Below are positions 23,333 to 31,443 of a stretch of DNA of 47,498 nucleotides, piece after piece. The notes beneath the pieces were generated by a model, which was not told where the DNA came from, did not search any database, and was given only the letters and a program-made list of their open reading frames with translations. Position numbers and translations under genes: made by a program. Positions within the stretch are counted from its first letter, which is position 1. Each line of letters opens with the position of its first letter. This stretch comes from an uncultured Bacteroidota bacterium (GTDB lineage Bacteria > Bacteroidota > Bacteroidia > UKL13-3), in assembly GCA_903897855.1 (NCBI GenBank), contig CAIUDH010000038.1, positions 1-47,498 of the forward strand, written 5' to 3'.

Positions 23333-24163
23333 TTACAAACTTGATATTTCTTTTTGCAGTAACCCAATATGCCTGTCGATTTCCTCTAAAATTGGCCAAC
23401 ATTCCCAAACGCCTTCAGCTATGTAGTCCGCTCCTGCATCAAGTAGTTTTTGTTCAGCTAAGGCTAATTTTCCTTTCAACCACATTGTATCTGCAGTTTC
23501 CATTTCTGTTAAAGAGAGACCCACTTCATTTCCAGATGCTGTTAAGCCAATTGTCCATAAGCCCGCATTTATTCCCTCTTCTATGTCGGCAACGGTATCC
23601 CCAATTTTCACAATGGCTGATAATGGAAATACATTCATTCTTTCGCAATTCTTAAAAATCATCCAAGGCGCAGGCCGCCCAACAGATACATCTGAAGAAT
23701 TGACAATGGAGTCAGGAATCAAGCCAGCAGCCGTAGTAATGGGTAATATATTTTCCATCATTTCATCAACATATCCTGTGGTAGTACCCACCTTTATTCC
23801 TTGCTCCTTTAAAGATTTTATTAATGCTATTGCACCAGGAATAGGCTCACTATAATTGCTAACTATTTTGGCAAGCGCCGGATTCAAATCAGCATAAATG
23901 GCTTCCACATCCGACTCGTCTGGATGTATACCATACTTCTGTTCCCATTGTTGCTCAACTGATTTTAATCTAATTAACGCACGAACATGATCTTTTTTTG
24001 CTAGTCCCATGGGACCTCTAGCTTCTTCAACACTAATAAAAATTCCAAGTTGTGAAAAAACCGCTACAAATACTTGAGTAGGAGCAATGCATCCAAAATC
24101 TATTAAGGTTCCTGCCCAGTCGAAGATCACAGCCTTAATATTTTTAAGTTTATTCATTGTCAT
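23333..24163 (-). CDS. phnX: Phosphonoacetaldehyde hydrolase (phosphonatase)
   Basis: The 276-residue HAD-family product has nucleophile D15 in VIFDWAGTLIDFG and the hallmark cap lysine K56 in MGLAKKDHVRAL, which forms the Schiff base with phosphonoacetaldehyde (K53 in Bacillus cereus). It continues with TTGYVDEMM and KIGDTVADIEEGINAG for motif IV. It cleaves the C-P bond to acetaldehyde and phosphate, completing the PhnW pathway. The start may be the ATG at 24163 or the internal one two codons later (MNKLKN). It is the first gene of the phnX-phnW operon; no LysR-type phnR is next to it. Confidence 0.95.
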   Translation of the reverse strand: MTMNKLKNIKAVIFDWAGTLIDFGCIAPTQVFVAVFSQLGIFISVEEARGPMGLAKKDHVRALIRLKSVEQQWEQKYGIHPDESDVEAIYADLNPALAKIVSNYSEPIPGAIALIKSLKEQGIKVGTTTGYVDEMMENILPITTAAGLIPDSIVNSSDVSVGRPAPWMIFKNCERMNVFPLSAIVKIGDTVADIEEGINAGLWTIGLTASGNEVGLSLTEMETADTMWLKGKLALAEQKLLDAGADYIAEGVWECWPILEEIDRHIGLLQKEISSL

Positions 24164-24562
24164 TTAAGCAAATGGATTAATTGATTATAAATTCGTTTCA
24201 AAATTCTACAATAGAAAATTCTAATCCAATTCTTTTGCAAGAATTAATGATAATTTATCATTTCGATTTGATTATATGTTAGTCATTATCCAATGATAAA
24301 ATTTGAAGGTTGACAGACTAAGATTTACTTTAATTCAATTTAAGATGAACTCTACATTGCGGAATTGTGAAAAAAATATAATGTAACATTATTAACCCGA
24401 GACCTATCTAAATTATATAGTCAAAAAAATGTTTAATATTTTAAATGCTAACAACTAACTTGTAATTGCAACATTATATTTTCAGAATAACAAACAAGTT
24501 TAACACAAAAAAATATTACCCTGAGGAAAAATTCCAATTGACTGATGTCCTTCTATGTGTAT
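24164..24562. promoter_or_regulatory. Upstream region of phnXW with an inverted repeat
   Basis: The roughly 400-bp stretch is very AT-rich and gene-free. AATGATAA-T-TTATCATT at about 24246-24262 is a 17-bp interrupted palindrome, and a further AATGATAA lies at about 24292. It sits 83-130 bp upstream of phnX and is a candidate operator. I found no perfect TAnnTTTG match. Confidence 0.35.
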
Positions 24563-24588
24563 TCTATTTTCTTAGATAAGAAAATAGA
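24563..24588 (-). terminator. Hairpin terminator candidate downstream of the small lipoprotein gene
   Basis: TCTATTTTCTTA and TAAGAAAATAGA are perfect 12-bp complements separated by 2 nt, beginning 14 bp beyond the stop of the minus-strand gene at 24602. The T-tract after it is weak on either strand, so this may act as a transcript 3'-end stabiliser. Confidence 0.5.
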
Positions 24589-24601
24589 CTTATATTTAAC
24601 A

Positions 24602-25168
24602 CTATTGTTTAAAAGGAATATCTGTAAAAATGCCATTATCAACGCTAATTATTCTTCCGTTCGACATTAATTTAAATTTAAAATTACCTGAAATTATTTT
24701 ATTTATTATGTCATATTTTGTAATATTAACATAACCTTGATTATTAATATCAGAGAAATAATGTTCTAAATTATTGCCATCTAGTAATGAAAGCACTGCA
24801 TAATTTGAATTGATGCCGTCAATATTGAACATTCCTTTATCAGTTATACTTTTAAGAAATATTGTCAATCTACCAGTGTTACTTGAAGTATCGTCAGTAA
24901 ACTTTCCGAAACTCATAAGTGTTAATTCATCGGGGCTAATTCCTCCTCTGTTTGCAAAATAATCAATTCCTCCAACAGCTTTTGCTTGATTTGAATTTGA
25001 TGATGTTGATTTCCAATTTTTATTAACAGAACTATTAATAATAACTTTTGCACTAAATCCTATACTATCTGATGCAAAATCGGCTGCAGGTTTAGTGCGA
25101 GTTTTTTCCTTATTGCATGAGGTTGATAAAATCGATAAAACAAAAAAAACAAAAAACAAAGATTTCAT
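24602..25168 (-). CDS. Small lipoprotein, DUF6252-like
   Basis: The 188-residue product has a lipobox (LSILSTSC, Cys about 18) and then a charged linker (NKEKTRTKPAAD). The body reads as a small beta-sandwich: FSAKVIINSS near the start and the ending NKIISGNFKFKLMSNGRIIS plus VDNGIFTDIPF match the pattern of DUF6252-type lipoproteins (ITNGxFxFxA-like strands). No catalytic motif is visible. It is the last gene inside the right MITE copy and is oriented with phnXW, but 438 bp separate it from phnX, so a link to phosphonate use is unproven. The family name is a tentative recollection. Confidence 0.7.
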   Translation of the reverse strand: MKSLFFVFFVLSILSTSCNKEKTRTKPAADFASDSIGFSAKVIINSSVNKNWKSTSSNSNQAKAVGGIDYFANRGGISPDELTLMSFGKFTDDTSSNTGRLTIFLKSITDKGMFNIDGINSNYAVLSLLDGNNLEHYFSDINNQGYVNITKYDIINKIISGNFKFKLMSNGRIISVDNGIFTDIPFKQ

Positions 25169-25301
25169 TTTAATTTTCTTTTTTATTATAAAACACTTGA
25201 TAAGCTTGCAGCCAAAGTTTATGGAACAAAGTAGGTGCCAAATAACAATGTTTCAAATGTAGCAAAATTTTGCTTACTGCAATTTGGTTAGGTGCTTTTA
25301 T

Positions 25302-25465
25302 TGGAAATTCCGACAAGATTGACCACCCATTTTCGAAAACCACTGACCACCTGAAGCAAAATTTGATTAACATTATAAATAGCGGGTTGTAGGTTGTAAA
25401 ACAATCTTTTTTCTTGGTGGTCAATCACGAATGAAAATAGGTGGTCAATGCCACCGAATTTTCCA
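25302..25465 (+). mobile_element. MITE-like element with IS21-type ends, copy B (164 bp)
   Basis: Terminal inverted repeats of about 50 bp run inward from TGGAAATTCCGAC on the left and, on the other strand, TGGAAAATTCGGTGG on the right. Each end carries two GGTGGTCA iterons in the proper orientation (about 25320, 25344, 25416 and 25440), as in IS21-family ends. The 65-bp centre (AATTTGATTAACATTATAAA and so on) has no transposase. It is a direct repeat of 2658-2821 and is better preserved. No convincing target duplication is seen. Confidence 0.8.
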
Positions 25466-25483
25466 ACTATTAAAAAATTGTAC

Positions 25484-25660
25484 TTATTTAGAAATTTGCA
25501 TAACACCATCATAAACATGTTGCGGATATCTGATTGAGCCGCCTACTTGAAAAAAATCAATTTTACCTGCTTTTCGCATCTTATGAAGCGTAACAGTCGA
25601 AACGCGCAAACGTTTCGAAATCTCCTTTTCGGTATATAACCGGTTATTTAATATTTGCAT
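25484..25660 (-). CDS. Small helix-turn-helix (excisionase/MerR-like) DNA-binding protein
   Basis: The 58-residue product reads MQILNNRLYTEKEISKRLRV, then STVTLHKMRKAGKIDFFQVG, then GSIRYPQHVYDGVMQ. The EKEISKRLRVSTVTLHKMRK stretch is a winged-helix HTH, and KIDFFQVGGSIRYP is the wing typical of excisionase-family (HTH_17) proteins. Such proteins act as recombination directionality factors or small regulators. It lies between the right MITE and the tRNA-Leu, where an island excisionase is often found, but no integrase is visible in the window. An inverted repeat at 25753-25767 lies upstream. Confidence 0.7.
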   Translation of the reverse strand: MQILNNRLYTEKEISKRLRVSTVTLHKMRKAGKIDFFQVGGSIRYPQHVYDGVMQISK

Positions 25661-25752
25661 TTTAATAATATGAGCTATTTAATAGACAGTAAAATTACAT
25701 AATTCTACTATATTATACACAAATAAAGATTTACACATTCTATGCCAATTAT

Positions 25753-25767
25753 TGACAATATTTGTCA
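25753..25767 (-). promoter_or_regulatory. Inverted repeat TGACAA-TAT-TTGTCA upstream of the HTH gene
   Basis: This perfect 6+6 palindrome with a 3-nt centre lies about 93 bp before the HTH start. It is a plausible operator for the small HTH protein or an island recombination site; neither is shown. Confidence 0.4.
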
Positions 25768-25890
25768 TTCACCAAATTAAATTTGAATTAATTTATCTCT
25801 AAAACTTTATTAATGTGAATGAGTTGATGAAAAGACAGCAAAACAAGAAGGCCACATATCGCATAGATACATGGCCTAAATTTGAATATT

Positions 25891-25916
25891 GTACAGTTGT
25901 TTTGTACAGTTGTTTT
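25891..25916 (+). repeat. Tandem 13-bp duplication next to the tRNA
   Basis: GTACAGTTGTTTT occurs twice head-to-tail, about 40 bp from the tRNA 3' end. It is a short local duplication of unknown role, perhaps a scar at the island junction. Confidence 0.5.
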
Positions 25917-25920
25917 TGTA

Positions 25921-25950
25921 AAGCTTTGATATTCAACACTTTCAAAGCTT
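25921..25950 (-). terminator. Hairpin just downstream of tRNA-Leu
   Basis: AAGCTTTGA (25921-25929) pairs perfectly with TCAAAGCTT (25942-25950) around a 12-nt loop, 6 bp beyond the tRNA 3' end. The sequence after it is only weakly T-rich on the transcribed strand. It is likely the end of the tRNA transcript. Confidence 0.5.
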
Positions 25951-25955
25951 ATAAG

Positions 25956-26037
25956 TACCCGGAGCCGGGGTCGAACCGGCACAACTTGCGTTACTGGTGT
26001 TTGAGACCAGCGCGTCTACCGATTCCGCCATCCGGGC
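25956..26037 (-). tRNA. tRNA-Leu (anticodon CAA)
   Basis: Read on the minus strand the gene starts GCCCGGATGGCGGAATCGG and ends GGTTCGACCCCGGCTCCGGG followed by TA. The anticodon stem-loop CTGGT-CTCAAAC-ACCAG gives anticodon CAA. The acceptor GCCCGGA pairs with TCCGGGT, the T-loop TTCGACC is canonical, and a short variable arm fits the 82-nt length. CCA is not encoded. Its 3' end faces the AT-rich accessory region, the usual orientation for tRNA-targeted islands. Confidence 0.93.
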
Positions 26038-26050
26038 CTGTTTCGGTTTT

Positions 26051-26560
26051 TTAAAGGGATGCGAATTTAAGCATAGACTCTTTAATACGCAATAAATATT
26101 TTTGTTTTAAATAGATTGTTTTGATTTGTTGCAATTCAGCAGCATCACCCATAGAGTCATAGCGATCAGAGGCCTGAGCTAAAACTGCCTGAAGGGTGGC
26201 CTCCATAAGTGCTATATTGGCTTTCATTCCAATCAGTTCACTTTTATCCATCTCCATGATCGTTTCATTCAAATCCATCATCTCCAATAAAAAATCCTGA
26301 GGCAATACTTCTTTCTCCGTCTCGGTAATCACTCCCATCAACTCCAAAACATAACGAACTCTCAACGAATCGTGGCTCAAGGTTTTAAAGGCCGTATTGT
26401 TCAAGGTACTATTCGCTAATATATTGCTTCTAAGCTCCTCGCTCTCGTGCACAAAGAAATCGGGGTGGTACTTTTTACTCAATTCCAGAAATTTTTGACG
26501 TAATGCGACCTTGTCAATGGAAAACTTTATCGGCAGCGTATAAAATTCAAAATAATTCAT
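26051..26560 (-). CDS. hscB: HscB-like Fe-S assembly co-chaperone (J-domain protein)
   Basis: The 169-residue product starts MNYFEFYTLPIKFSIDKVAL with a J-domain; the diagnostic HPD is at residues 32-34 (KKYHPDFF). The C-terminal half (about 85-165) is a three-helix HscB-type domain (LEMMDLNETIMEMDK) that binds the IscU scaffold. It should stimulate an Hsp70 (HscA or DnaK) during Fe-S cluster transfer. The length matches the family. It is the first chromosome-type gene right of the tRNA, and its stop is 14 bp from the tRNA 5' end. Confidence 0.88.
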   Translation of the reverse strand: MNYFEFYTLPIKFSIDKVALRQKFLELSKKYHPDFFVHESEELRSNILANSTLNNTAFKTLSHDSLRVRYVLELMGVITETEKEVLPQDFLLEMMDLNETIMEMDKSELIGMKANIALMEATLQAVLAQASDRYDSMGDAAELQQIKTIYLKQKYLLRIKESMLKFASL

Positions 26561-26719
26561 GAAGCTGATTTAGTATGTGTCTGATTTACGAATGCCATTA
26601 TAGCTCAACAACGTTTATGCGTTCTTTATCCCGGCTAATCCTAATCATTGAATTTGAATTAAGGTGTTCAGCTAAAAAAGCTTACAACACAATGGATGCA
26701 AAATAATAGGAGCTGAAAA

Positions 26720-28072
26720 TTACTTAAACATCTTGAAAATATCATTGCCAATAGCAAAGAAAGTAAGCAAGAGAATAATGACCAATCCAACACTTAATGC
26801 TTTTTGCATCACATTATCGCTTACCTTTCTGCGCGTAATCATCTCCCACAAAATAAAGATGGCATAACCACCATCCAAACCTGGGATCGGCAATAAATTC
26901 ATAATTGCGAGCACCATAGAAATTAAGCCGGTGAGCATCCAAAACCAATGCCAATCCCATGATGCACCAAAGGCCTGGGCAATACCAATAGGTCCTGATA
27001 ACGAATCTCTCGCATTTACTTTCCCTGTGAATATTTTTTTCAATCCGGTAAGTTGATCGCTCACTGTTTTATAACCTAACTTCAATCCTTGAGGTATGGC
27101 CTGAATCAAACTATAATGAATGGTATCTACCTTGAAAGCTTTACTACTCGAGGCCTGAAACCCAATTTGACCATTATCATTTACAAGTACATTAAGCGTC
27201 ACGGTATCTTTTAAATTACGCACTACTTTTAAATTAATTTTAGTGCCTTTATGTTCTTTGAGGTAAGTCTGAAACTCATGAAAATAGAGCAGTGGCATCT
27301 CGTCGGCACCAATAATTTGATCATCTACAAGGAGTCCTGCATCTTTGGCGTTGGGCAACTGTGGCGAAAGCTTTTCTACATAAGTTGCCTTTCTTGGACT
27401 GATGAACTCTTCTTTTTCTTTGATTAAACGTGAAGTGAAATCGGCCGTCATTTCGATACGTTTTGTTTCTCCATTGCGCTCCACCTCGAAATACGGATTA
27501 TCTGCCATAATCTCCTTCATCTCGAATATATCATCCCAGTATTTTGGATGATTCCCGTTTACACTGATAATTTTATCGCCTTCTTCAAAACCAATTTCTT
27601 TGGCGTAAGCACCTACATGTATGCCCGTTTTATTGACTTCGTTTAAGGGGGTTTTAATTTCTCCATAAGCATACATGATGCCTGTAAAAATGATTACCCC
27701 TAAAATTAAGTTCACAATAACGCCACCTAGGATGACGATTAATCGCTGCCATGCTGGTTTGCTACGATATTCCCAAGGTTGTGGTTCGGCTGGAAGTTGT
27801 CCTTTTTCAGTCGTCTCATCAATCATCCCACTGATATTAACATAGCCTCCCAATGGAAACCACCCAATACCATATTCGGTATCGCCTATTTTCTTTTTAA
27901 AGATGGCGAATTTGGCTACGTTAGCCATGGGAAATAAAAAATCAAAAAACAGATAAAATTTCTCGACACGCATCTTGAAACATTTTGCTGTTATAAAATG
28001 TCCGAACTCGTGCAATGAAACCAATATTGTAAGACTTAGCAGCAACTGCCCCGCCATGATTAAACCTCCCAT
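26720..28072 (-). CDS. rseP: RIP metalloprotease RseP (site-2 protease family)
   Basis: The 450-residue membrane zinc protease has its HExxH motif at residues 21-25 (LHEFGHF) in the first membrane span. Two PDZ-like regions follow (about 145-195, with GFEEGDKIISVNGN, and about 235-290, with DQIIGADEMPLLYF), then a late NLLPIPGLDGG zinc-ligand segment (LDG motif) and a final membrane span. It cleaves anti-sigma factors or signal-peptide remnants within the membrane. The start could be M1 or M6 (MAGQLLLSL). A TACCTTTG promoter element lies about 35 bp upstream. Confidence 0.93.
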   Translation of the reverse strand: MGGLIMAGQLLLSLTILVSLHEFGHFITAKCFKMRVEKFYLFFDFLFPMANVAKFAIFKKKIGDTEYGIGWFPLGGYVNISGMIDETTEKGQLPAEPQPWEYRSKPAWQRLIVILGGVIVNLILGVIIFTGIMYAYGEIKTPLNEVNKTGIHVGAYAKEIGFEEGDKIISVNGNHPKYWDDIFEMKEIMADNPYFEVERNGETKRIEMTADFTSRLIKEKEEFISPRKATYVEKLSPQLPNAKDAGLLVDDQIIGADEMPLLYFHEFQTYLKEHKGTKINLKVVRNLKDTVTLNVLVNDNGQIGFQASSSKAFKVDTIHYSLIQAIPQGLKLGYKTVSDQLTGLKKIFTGKVNARDSLSGPIGIAQAFGASWDWHWFWMLTGLISMVLAIMNLLPIPGLDGGYAIFILWEMITRRKVSDNVMQKALSVGLVIILLLTFFAIGNDIFKMFK

Positions 28073-28105
28073 CGTATTTAGTTATAAATTTATTTAAATT
28101 GGCTG

Positions 28106-28113
28106 CAAAGGTA
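28106..28113 (-). promoter_or_regulatory. -7 element TACCTTTG for rseP
   Basis: On the minus strand TACCTTTG matches TAnnTTTG and would start a transcript about 25 nt before the rseP ATG. A TTG-type -33 match is weak. Confidence 0.5.
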
Positions 28114-28312
28114 CAAGAAATCAAGTGAAATTCATTTACGCCCATTTGGAATCGATTCACCCCAAGCTATTCGGCAATGAGCTAGTTATAGCAACAGGCG
28201 GCCTAACGCCAACTTAACCATAGAAAACGAAGATGCTTTTGCTAAAAGAATGACCTATATTAACTCTTCATCGGGAATCCTTTAAATTGTATACAACAGG
28301 AATCACCCCCTC

Positions 28313-29752
28313 TTAGAAAAGATAATTATGGTAGCCAATTTGAAACGAGAGGTTTACCTTACGTGCAGCTGCAGTAGGATTTACAGGCGAACCATAGAGT
28401 TCAACAGTGGCGTTTAACCGGCTCTGTTCATTGATAAAATACTCGGCACGCAAAAATGCAGAAGCGCTAATCGTCATGCCTTTCAGAGTTGCGGCACCAA
28501 GAAAACGCTGGATTGAATTCCCAGCATACAAATCACCTGAAGCATACAAGACAGTGCGGCTATTCGGATAAAATCCATAATCACAACGAGCAAAAACACT
28601 ATACCCTGTAAGCTTCTCTGTATAAATGGAATCGGGTTTATTGGTATTATATTTAAGATTAAGGCTTTTAACCGAATTGCCAAAAGCCGCACCAAAAGAG
28701 AGGATACGTTGTAACTTCAAACTTAGTGGAGTATGCCTTTCCCAGGTCAAATTTGCCCCTATTCCTTTATTCGTCTGTAATACGTTTTTCACCGTTGAGT
28801 CGTCGATAAGTAAAGAAGTTGAATTGAGAAACCCATTCATCAGGCCTGAGTTTGAGGTGGTTAAAGAGCTTGGAACATCCACAGTAAGGCTGGTTTGAGT
28901 GCCTGCATAGCGACGGGGCTGTCCCAGCACGCCGAATTGATTGATACGATCGGTAACGGCATCTTTATAATCTACCTGCAACGACCCTGAATTAAAATAG
29001 GTGCTCTCTAAGCTACTCGGTTGAATAGAATAATTCCAGTTATCGGCAATAATATTATAAACTTCGATATCGCTCACCGTAATAATTTTATTTGTTCGTA
29101 GATAGTTCTCAATTTGAGCCACCTCATAATTTCTCCTTTTTCGGTAATCAAAAATTCGATCGTTATAAAGTAAGGTTATCAATTTCACGAAATCATCGAC
29201 CTTTTCATTACTAACGATCCCTTTTATTTTCCCTGCATCTTTTAAATCATCCAAGATAAACAAGGCCATTTGAGCATTCGAAACATACTCCAACCGGCCT
29301 GTTCCGATACCCATGGTTGGATTGAGACCTAAATTATAAACCGGTTTTTTATTCTTATATGTGCCGTTATAAATGGAGGCCATACTGTTTGACCCGAATT
29401 CAATAAAATTATCGCCTTTATAATGACGTTGCACCCAATCTACTTGTTCGGCGAAGGAAAACTGGGTTGGATTTGAATTCCCTGCTAACTTGCCAATTCC
29501 TGCTCCAGTTCGATTCCAGAGGGTTAATTGTTTGTCGTCTTTACTATATTGCTTAGTAAAAATAAGGCCTGAGGCTATATTACCTGAATTAAGCGACGCG
29601 GATCCTGAATGGAGTGACGATCCTGTATTAATAGAGAAACCGATGGCTTTCAATCCTTCTGTACGATATTTATAATCGGATAAGGTGTAGTTGGTAACCT
29701 GAGCCTTAGAAATAAAGAAAGCAAAAAATAGTGGCAAGAACAATTTTTTCAT
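28313..29752 (-). CDS. Outer-membrane beta-barrel-like protein of unknown function
   Basis: The 479-residue product has a signal peptide (MKKLFLPLFFAFFISKAQ). The central part (about 90-240) is rich in short alternating strands plus a helical stretch (NYEVAQIENYLRTNKIITV). The C-terminal third has barrel-like repeats (SVFARCDYGFYPNSRT, SAFLRAEYFINEQSRL) and ends with QIGYHNYLF, an aromatic C-terminus typical of outer-membrane barrels. I do not recognise the family. It stands alone between rseP and the divergent MFS gene. Confidence 0.75.
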   Translation of the reverse strand: MKKLFLPLFFAFFISKAQVTNYTLSDYKYRTEGLKAIGFSINTGSSLHSGSASLNSGNIASGLIFTKQYSKDDKQLTLWNRTGAGIGKLAGNSNPTQFSFAEQVDWVQRHYKGDNFIEFGSNSMASIYNGTYKNKKPVYNLGLNPTMGIGTGRLEYVSNAQMALFILDDLKDAGKIKGIVSNEKVDDFVKLITLLYNDRIFDYRKRRNYEVAQIENYLRTNKIITVSDIEVYNIIADNWNYSIQPSSLESTYFNSGSLQVDYKDAVTDRINQFGVLGQPRRYAGTQTSLTVDVPSSLTTSNSGLMNGFLNSTSLLIDDSTVKNVLQTNKGIGANLTWERHTPLSLKLQRILSFGAAFGNSVKSLNLKYNTNKPDSIYTEKLTGYSVFARCDYGFYPNSRTVLYASGDLYAGNSIQRFLGAATLKGMTISASAFLRAEYFINEQSRLNATVELYGSPVNPTAAARKVNLSFQIGYHNYLF

Positions 29753-30168
29753 TGGAATTAGAGATTAGTTTAGAATTCAAATGTAATTTTTATTCTTACA
29801 AAAACAAGATTCAAAGGGTTTCAACAACCTTAAACTCATACCCCATCGCATTTTACCAAATTTAACATCTCAGAGAATGGGAAATATTCGCTAAAAACTT
29901 TTACCACATTGATAATCCAGGAGTTATTCGCTTGTTAAACTTAAGAAGTTAATTAATCTCATGAATGAATATTCAGTTATCTTTGCCGTTCTAGAAGCAC
30001 ATCAAGGATGAATAAAAAGTGAACGCACCAATGGTTTCATTTTAGCCGCCAGATTTGATGTTCAGAGTAAGCAAAAACGAAAGTAACATTCGATGATGTT
30101 TTTCTCTCTTTAAAATTGTATTTTTTTTCGCTTACTTAATTCAACTCAAACAGTTACCGCTTTTATTC
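29753..30168. other. 416-bp gap between divergent genes, with one promoter-like element
   Basis: A perfect TATCTTTG lies at about 29978-29985 on the plus strand, some 185 bp before the MFS gene, so it could give a long leader or a small RNA. An A/T-rich pairing GTAAGC/GCTTAC spans about 30068-30137. No coding gene is seen. Confidence 0.35.
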
Positions 30169-31443
30169 ATGATATCTGACCAAAAAACAACGCACCAACC
30201 CACATTTTCAAAATACGAAATCTTTATTATCGCCATACTCGCCATCTTGCAATTCTCTGTAATTTTGGACTTCATGGTTCTCTCCCCGTTAGGGTATATC
30301 CTCTTACCCATCTTAAACATACAGCCTTCACAATTTGGCTTCGTTGTATCGGCCTATGCCTTTAGTGCTGGGGCTTCAGGCCTTCTGGCAGCAGGTTTTG
30401 CCGACAAGTTCGACCGAAAAAAAATGTTACTGTTTTTTTACCTTGGATTTATTCTGGGTACCGTATTTTGCGCCCTCGCCCCTACCTATAATTTTTTATT
30501 GGCTGCCCGTATTGTTACTGGTTTATTCGGCGGTGTCATTGGTTCGATCAGCTTTGCTATCATTACCGATATTTTTAAGATGCAGGTGCGTGGTCGGGTG
30601 ATGGGATTTGTACAAACCGCGTTCGGGGCAAGTCAGGTTTTAGGACTGCCTATCGGCATTGTTTTAGCACAAAAATTTGGATGGCATTCGCCCTTCTGGA
30701 TGATTTCAGGCATCTCCATCGTCATCTGGGTGGCCATCTACCGTTATCTTAAACCTGTGAATGATCATCTGAAAATAAAGTCGGATAGAAACGCTTTCGA
30801 ACATCTCTTCAAAACAATTTCAAAACCCGCTTATCTTAGAGCTTTTATAGCCACTACCTTATTGGCCACGGGAGGATTTATGATGATGCCTTTTGGAAGT
30901 GTGTTTAGCACACAGAATTTAAAAATAGCCAAAGAAAACCTCCCCATACTTTTTGGAATTACGGGCCTTTTCTCTATTATTTTTGGTCCTATTATCGGAA
31001 AATTTAGCGACAAGATTGGTAAATTTAAAATGTTTATCATAGGATCTGCAATCACTGTTAGCATGGTGGCTATTTACACCAATTTAGGCCCAACGCCCTT
31101 AGCATTGGTCATTCTTTTAAATGTGATACTCTTCGTAGGTATTTCATCACGCATGATCTCATCTATGGCTTTGTTAACCTCTGTACCTAAACCTGAAGAT
31201 CGTGGCGCTTTTATGAGTATTAATTCGGCAGTACAGCAAATATCGGGTGGCATTGCCTCAAGTTTGGCAGGCATAATAGTAGTTCAATCTAAGACCGGCG
31301 AATTGCAATATTATCCTCAATTAGGTTTAGTGGTTATTGGGTTTATTCTTATTACCTTGATTCTGATGTTTAATTTAAACAAACATCTCTCAAAAAATGC
31401 TGAGGTGTCACCATCAATAAATCCTACTGCAGAAGGTTCATAA
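30169..31443 (+). CDS. MFS transporter (drug/sugar efflux type, AraJ-like)
   Basis: The 424-residue inner-membrane product has about 12 predicted spans. The MFS signature GFADKFDRKKMLLF lies between spans 2 and 3, with the related GKFSDKIGKFKMF between spans 8 and 9. RIVTGLFGGVIGS (span 4) and the GASQVLGLPIGIVLA-like span 5 motif suggest a proton-driven exporter of the DHA1 type. The substrate cannot be read from the sequence. It stands alone, with no regulator adjacent. Confidence 0.88.
   Translation: MISDQKTTHQPTFSKYEIFIIAILAILQFSVILDFMVLSPLGYILLPILNIQPSQFGFVVSAYAFSAGASGLLAAGFADKFDRKKMLLFFYLGFILGTVFCALAPTYNFLLAARIVTGLFGGVIGSISFAIITDIFKMQVRGRVMGFVQTAFGASQVLGLPIGIVLAQKFGWHSPFWMISGISIVIWVAIYRYLKPVNDHLKIKSDRNAFEHLFKTISKPAYLRAFIATTLLATGGFMMMPFGSVFSTQNLKIAKENLPILFGITGLFSIIFGPIIGKFSDKIGKFKMFIIGSAITVSMVAIYTNLGPTPLALVILLNVILFVGISSRMISSMALLTSVPKPEDRGAFMSINSAVQQISGGIASSLAGIIVVQSKTGELQYYPQLGLVVIGFILITLILMFNLNKHLSKNAEVSPSINPTAEGS

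Noticed and set aside
2855-24163. C-P lyase (phn G to M), PhnY, PhnA, phosphonate ABC transporter or a phosphonate biosynthesis gene (ppm/PEP mutase)
   Set aside because: I looked for their motifs and found none; the locus is catabolic through PhnW/PhnX and oxidative side routes.
25484-25660. A possible single-base frameshift in the small HTH gene
   Set aside because: A first count suggested one, but rechecking coordinates against neighbouring frames gives 177 bases, an intact 58-codon gene.
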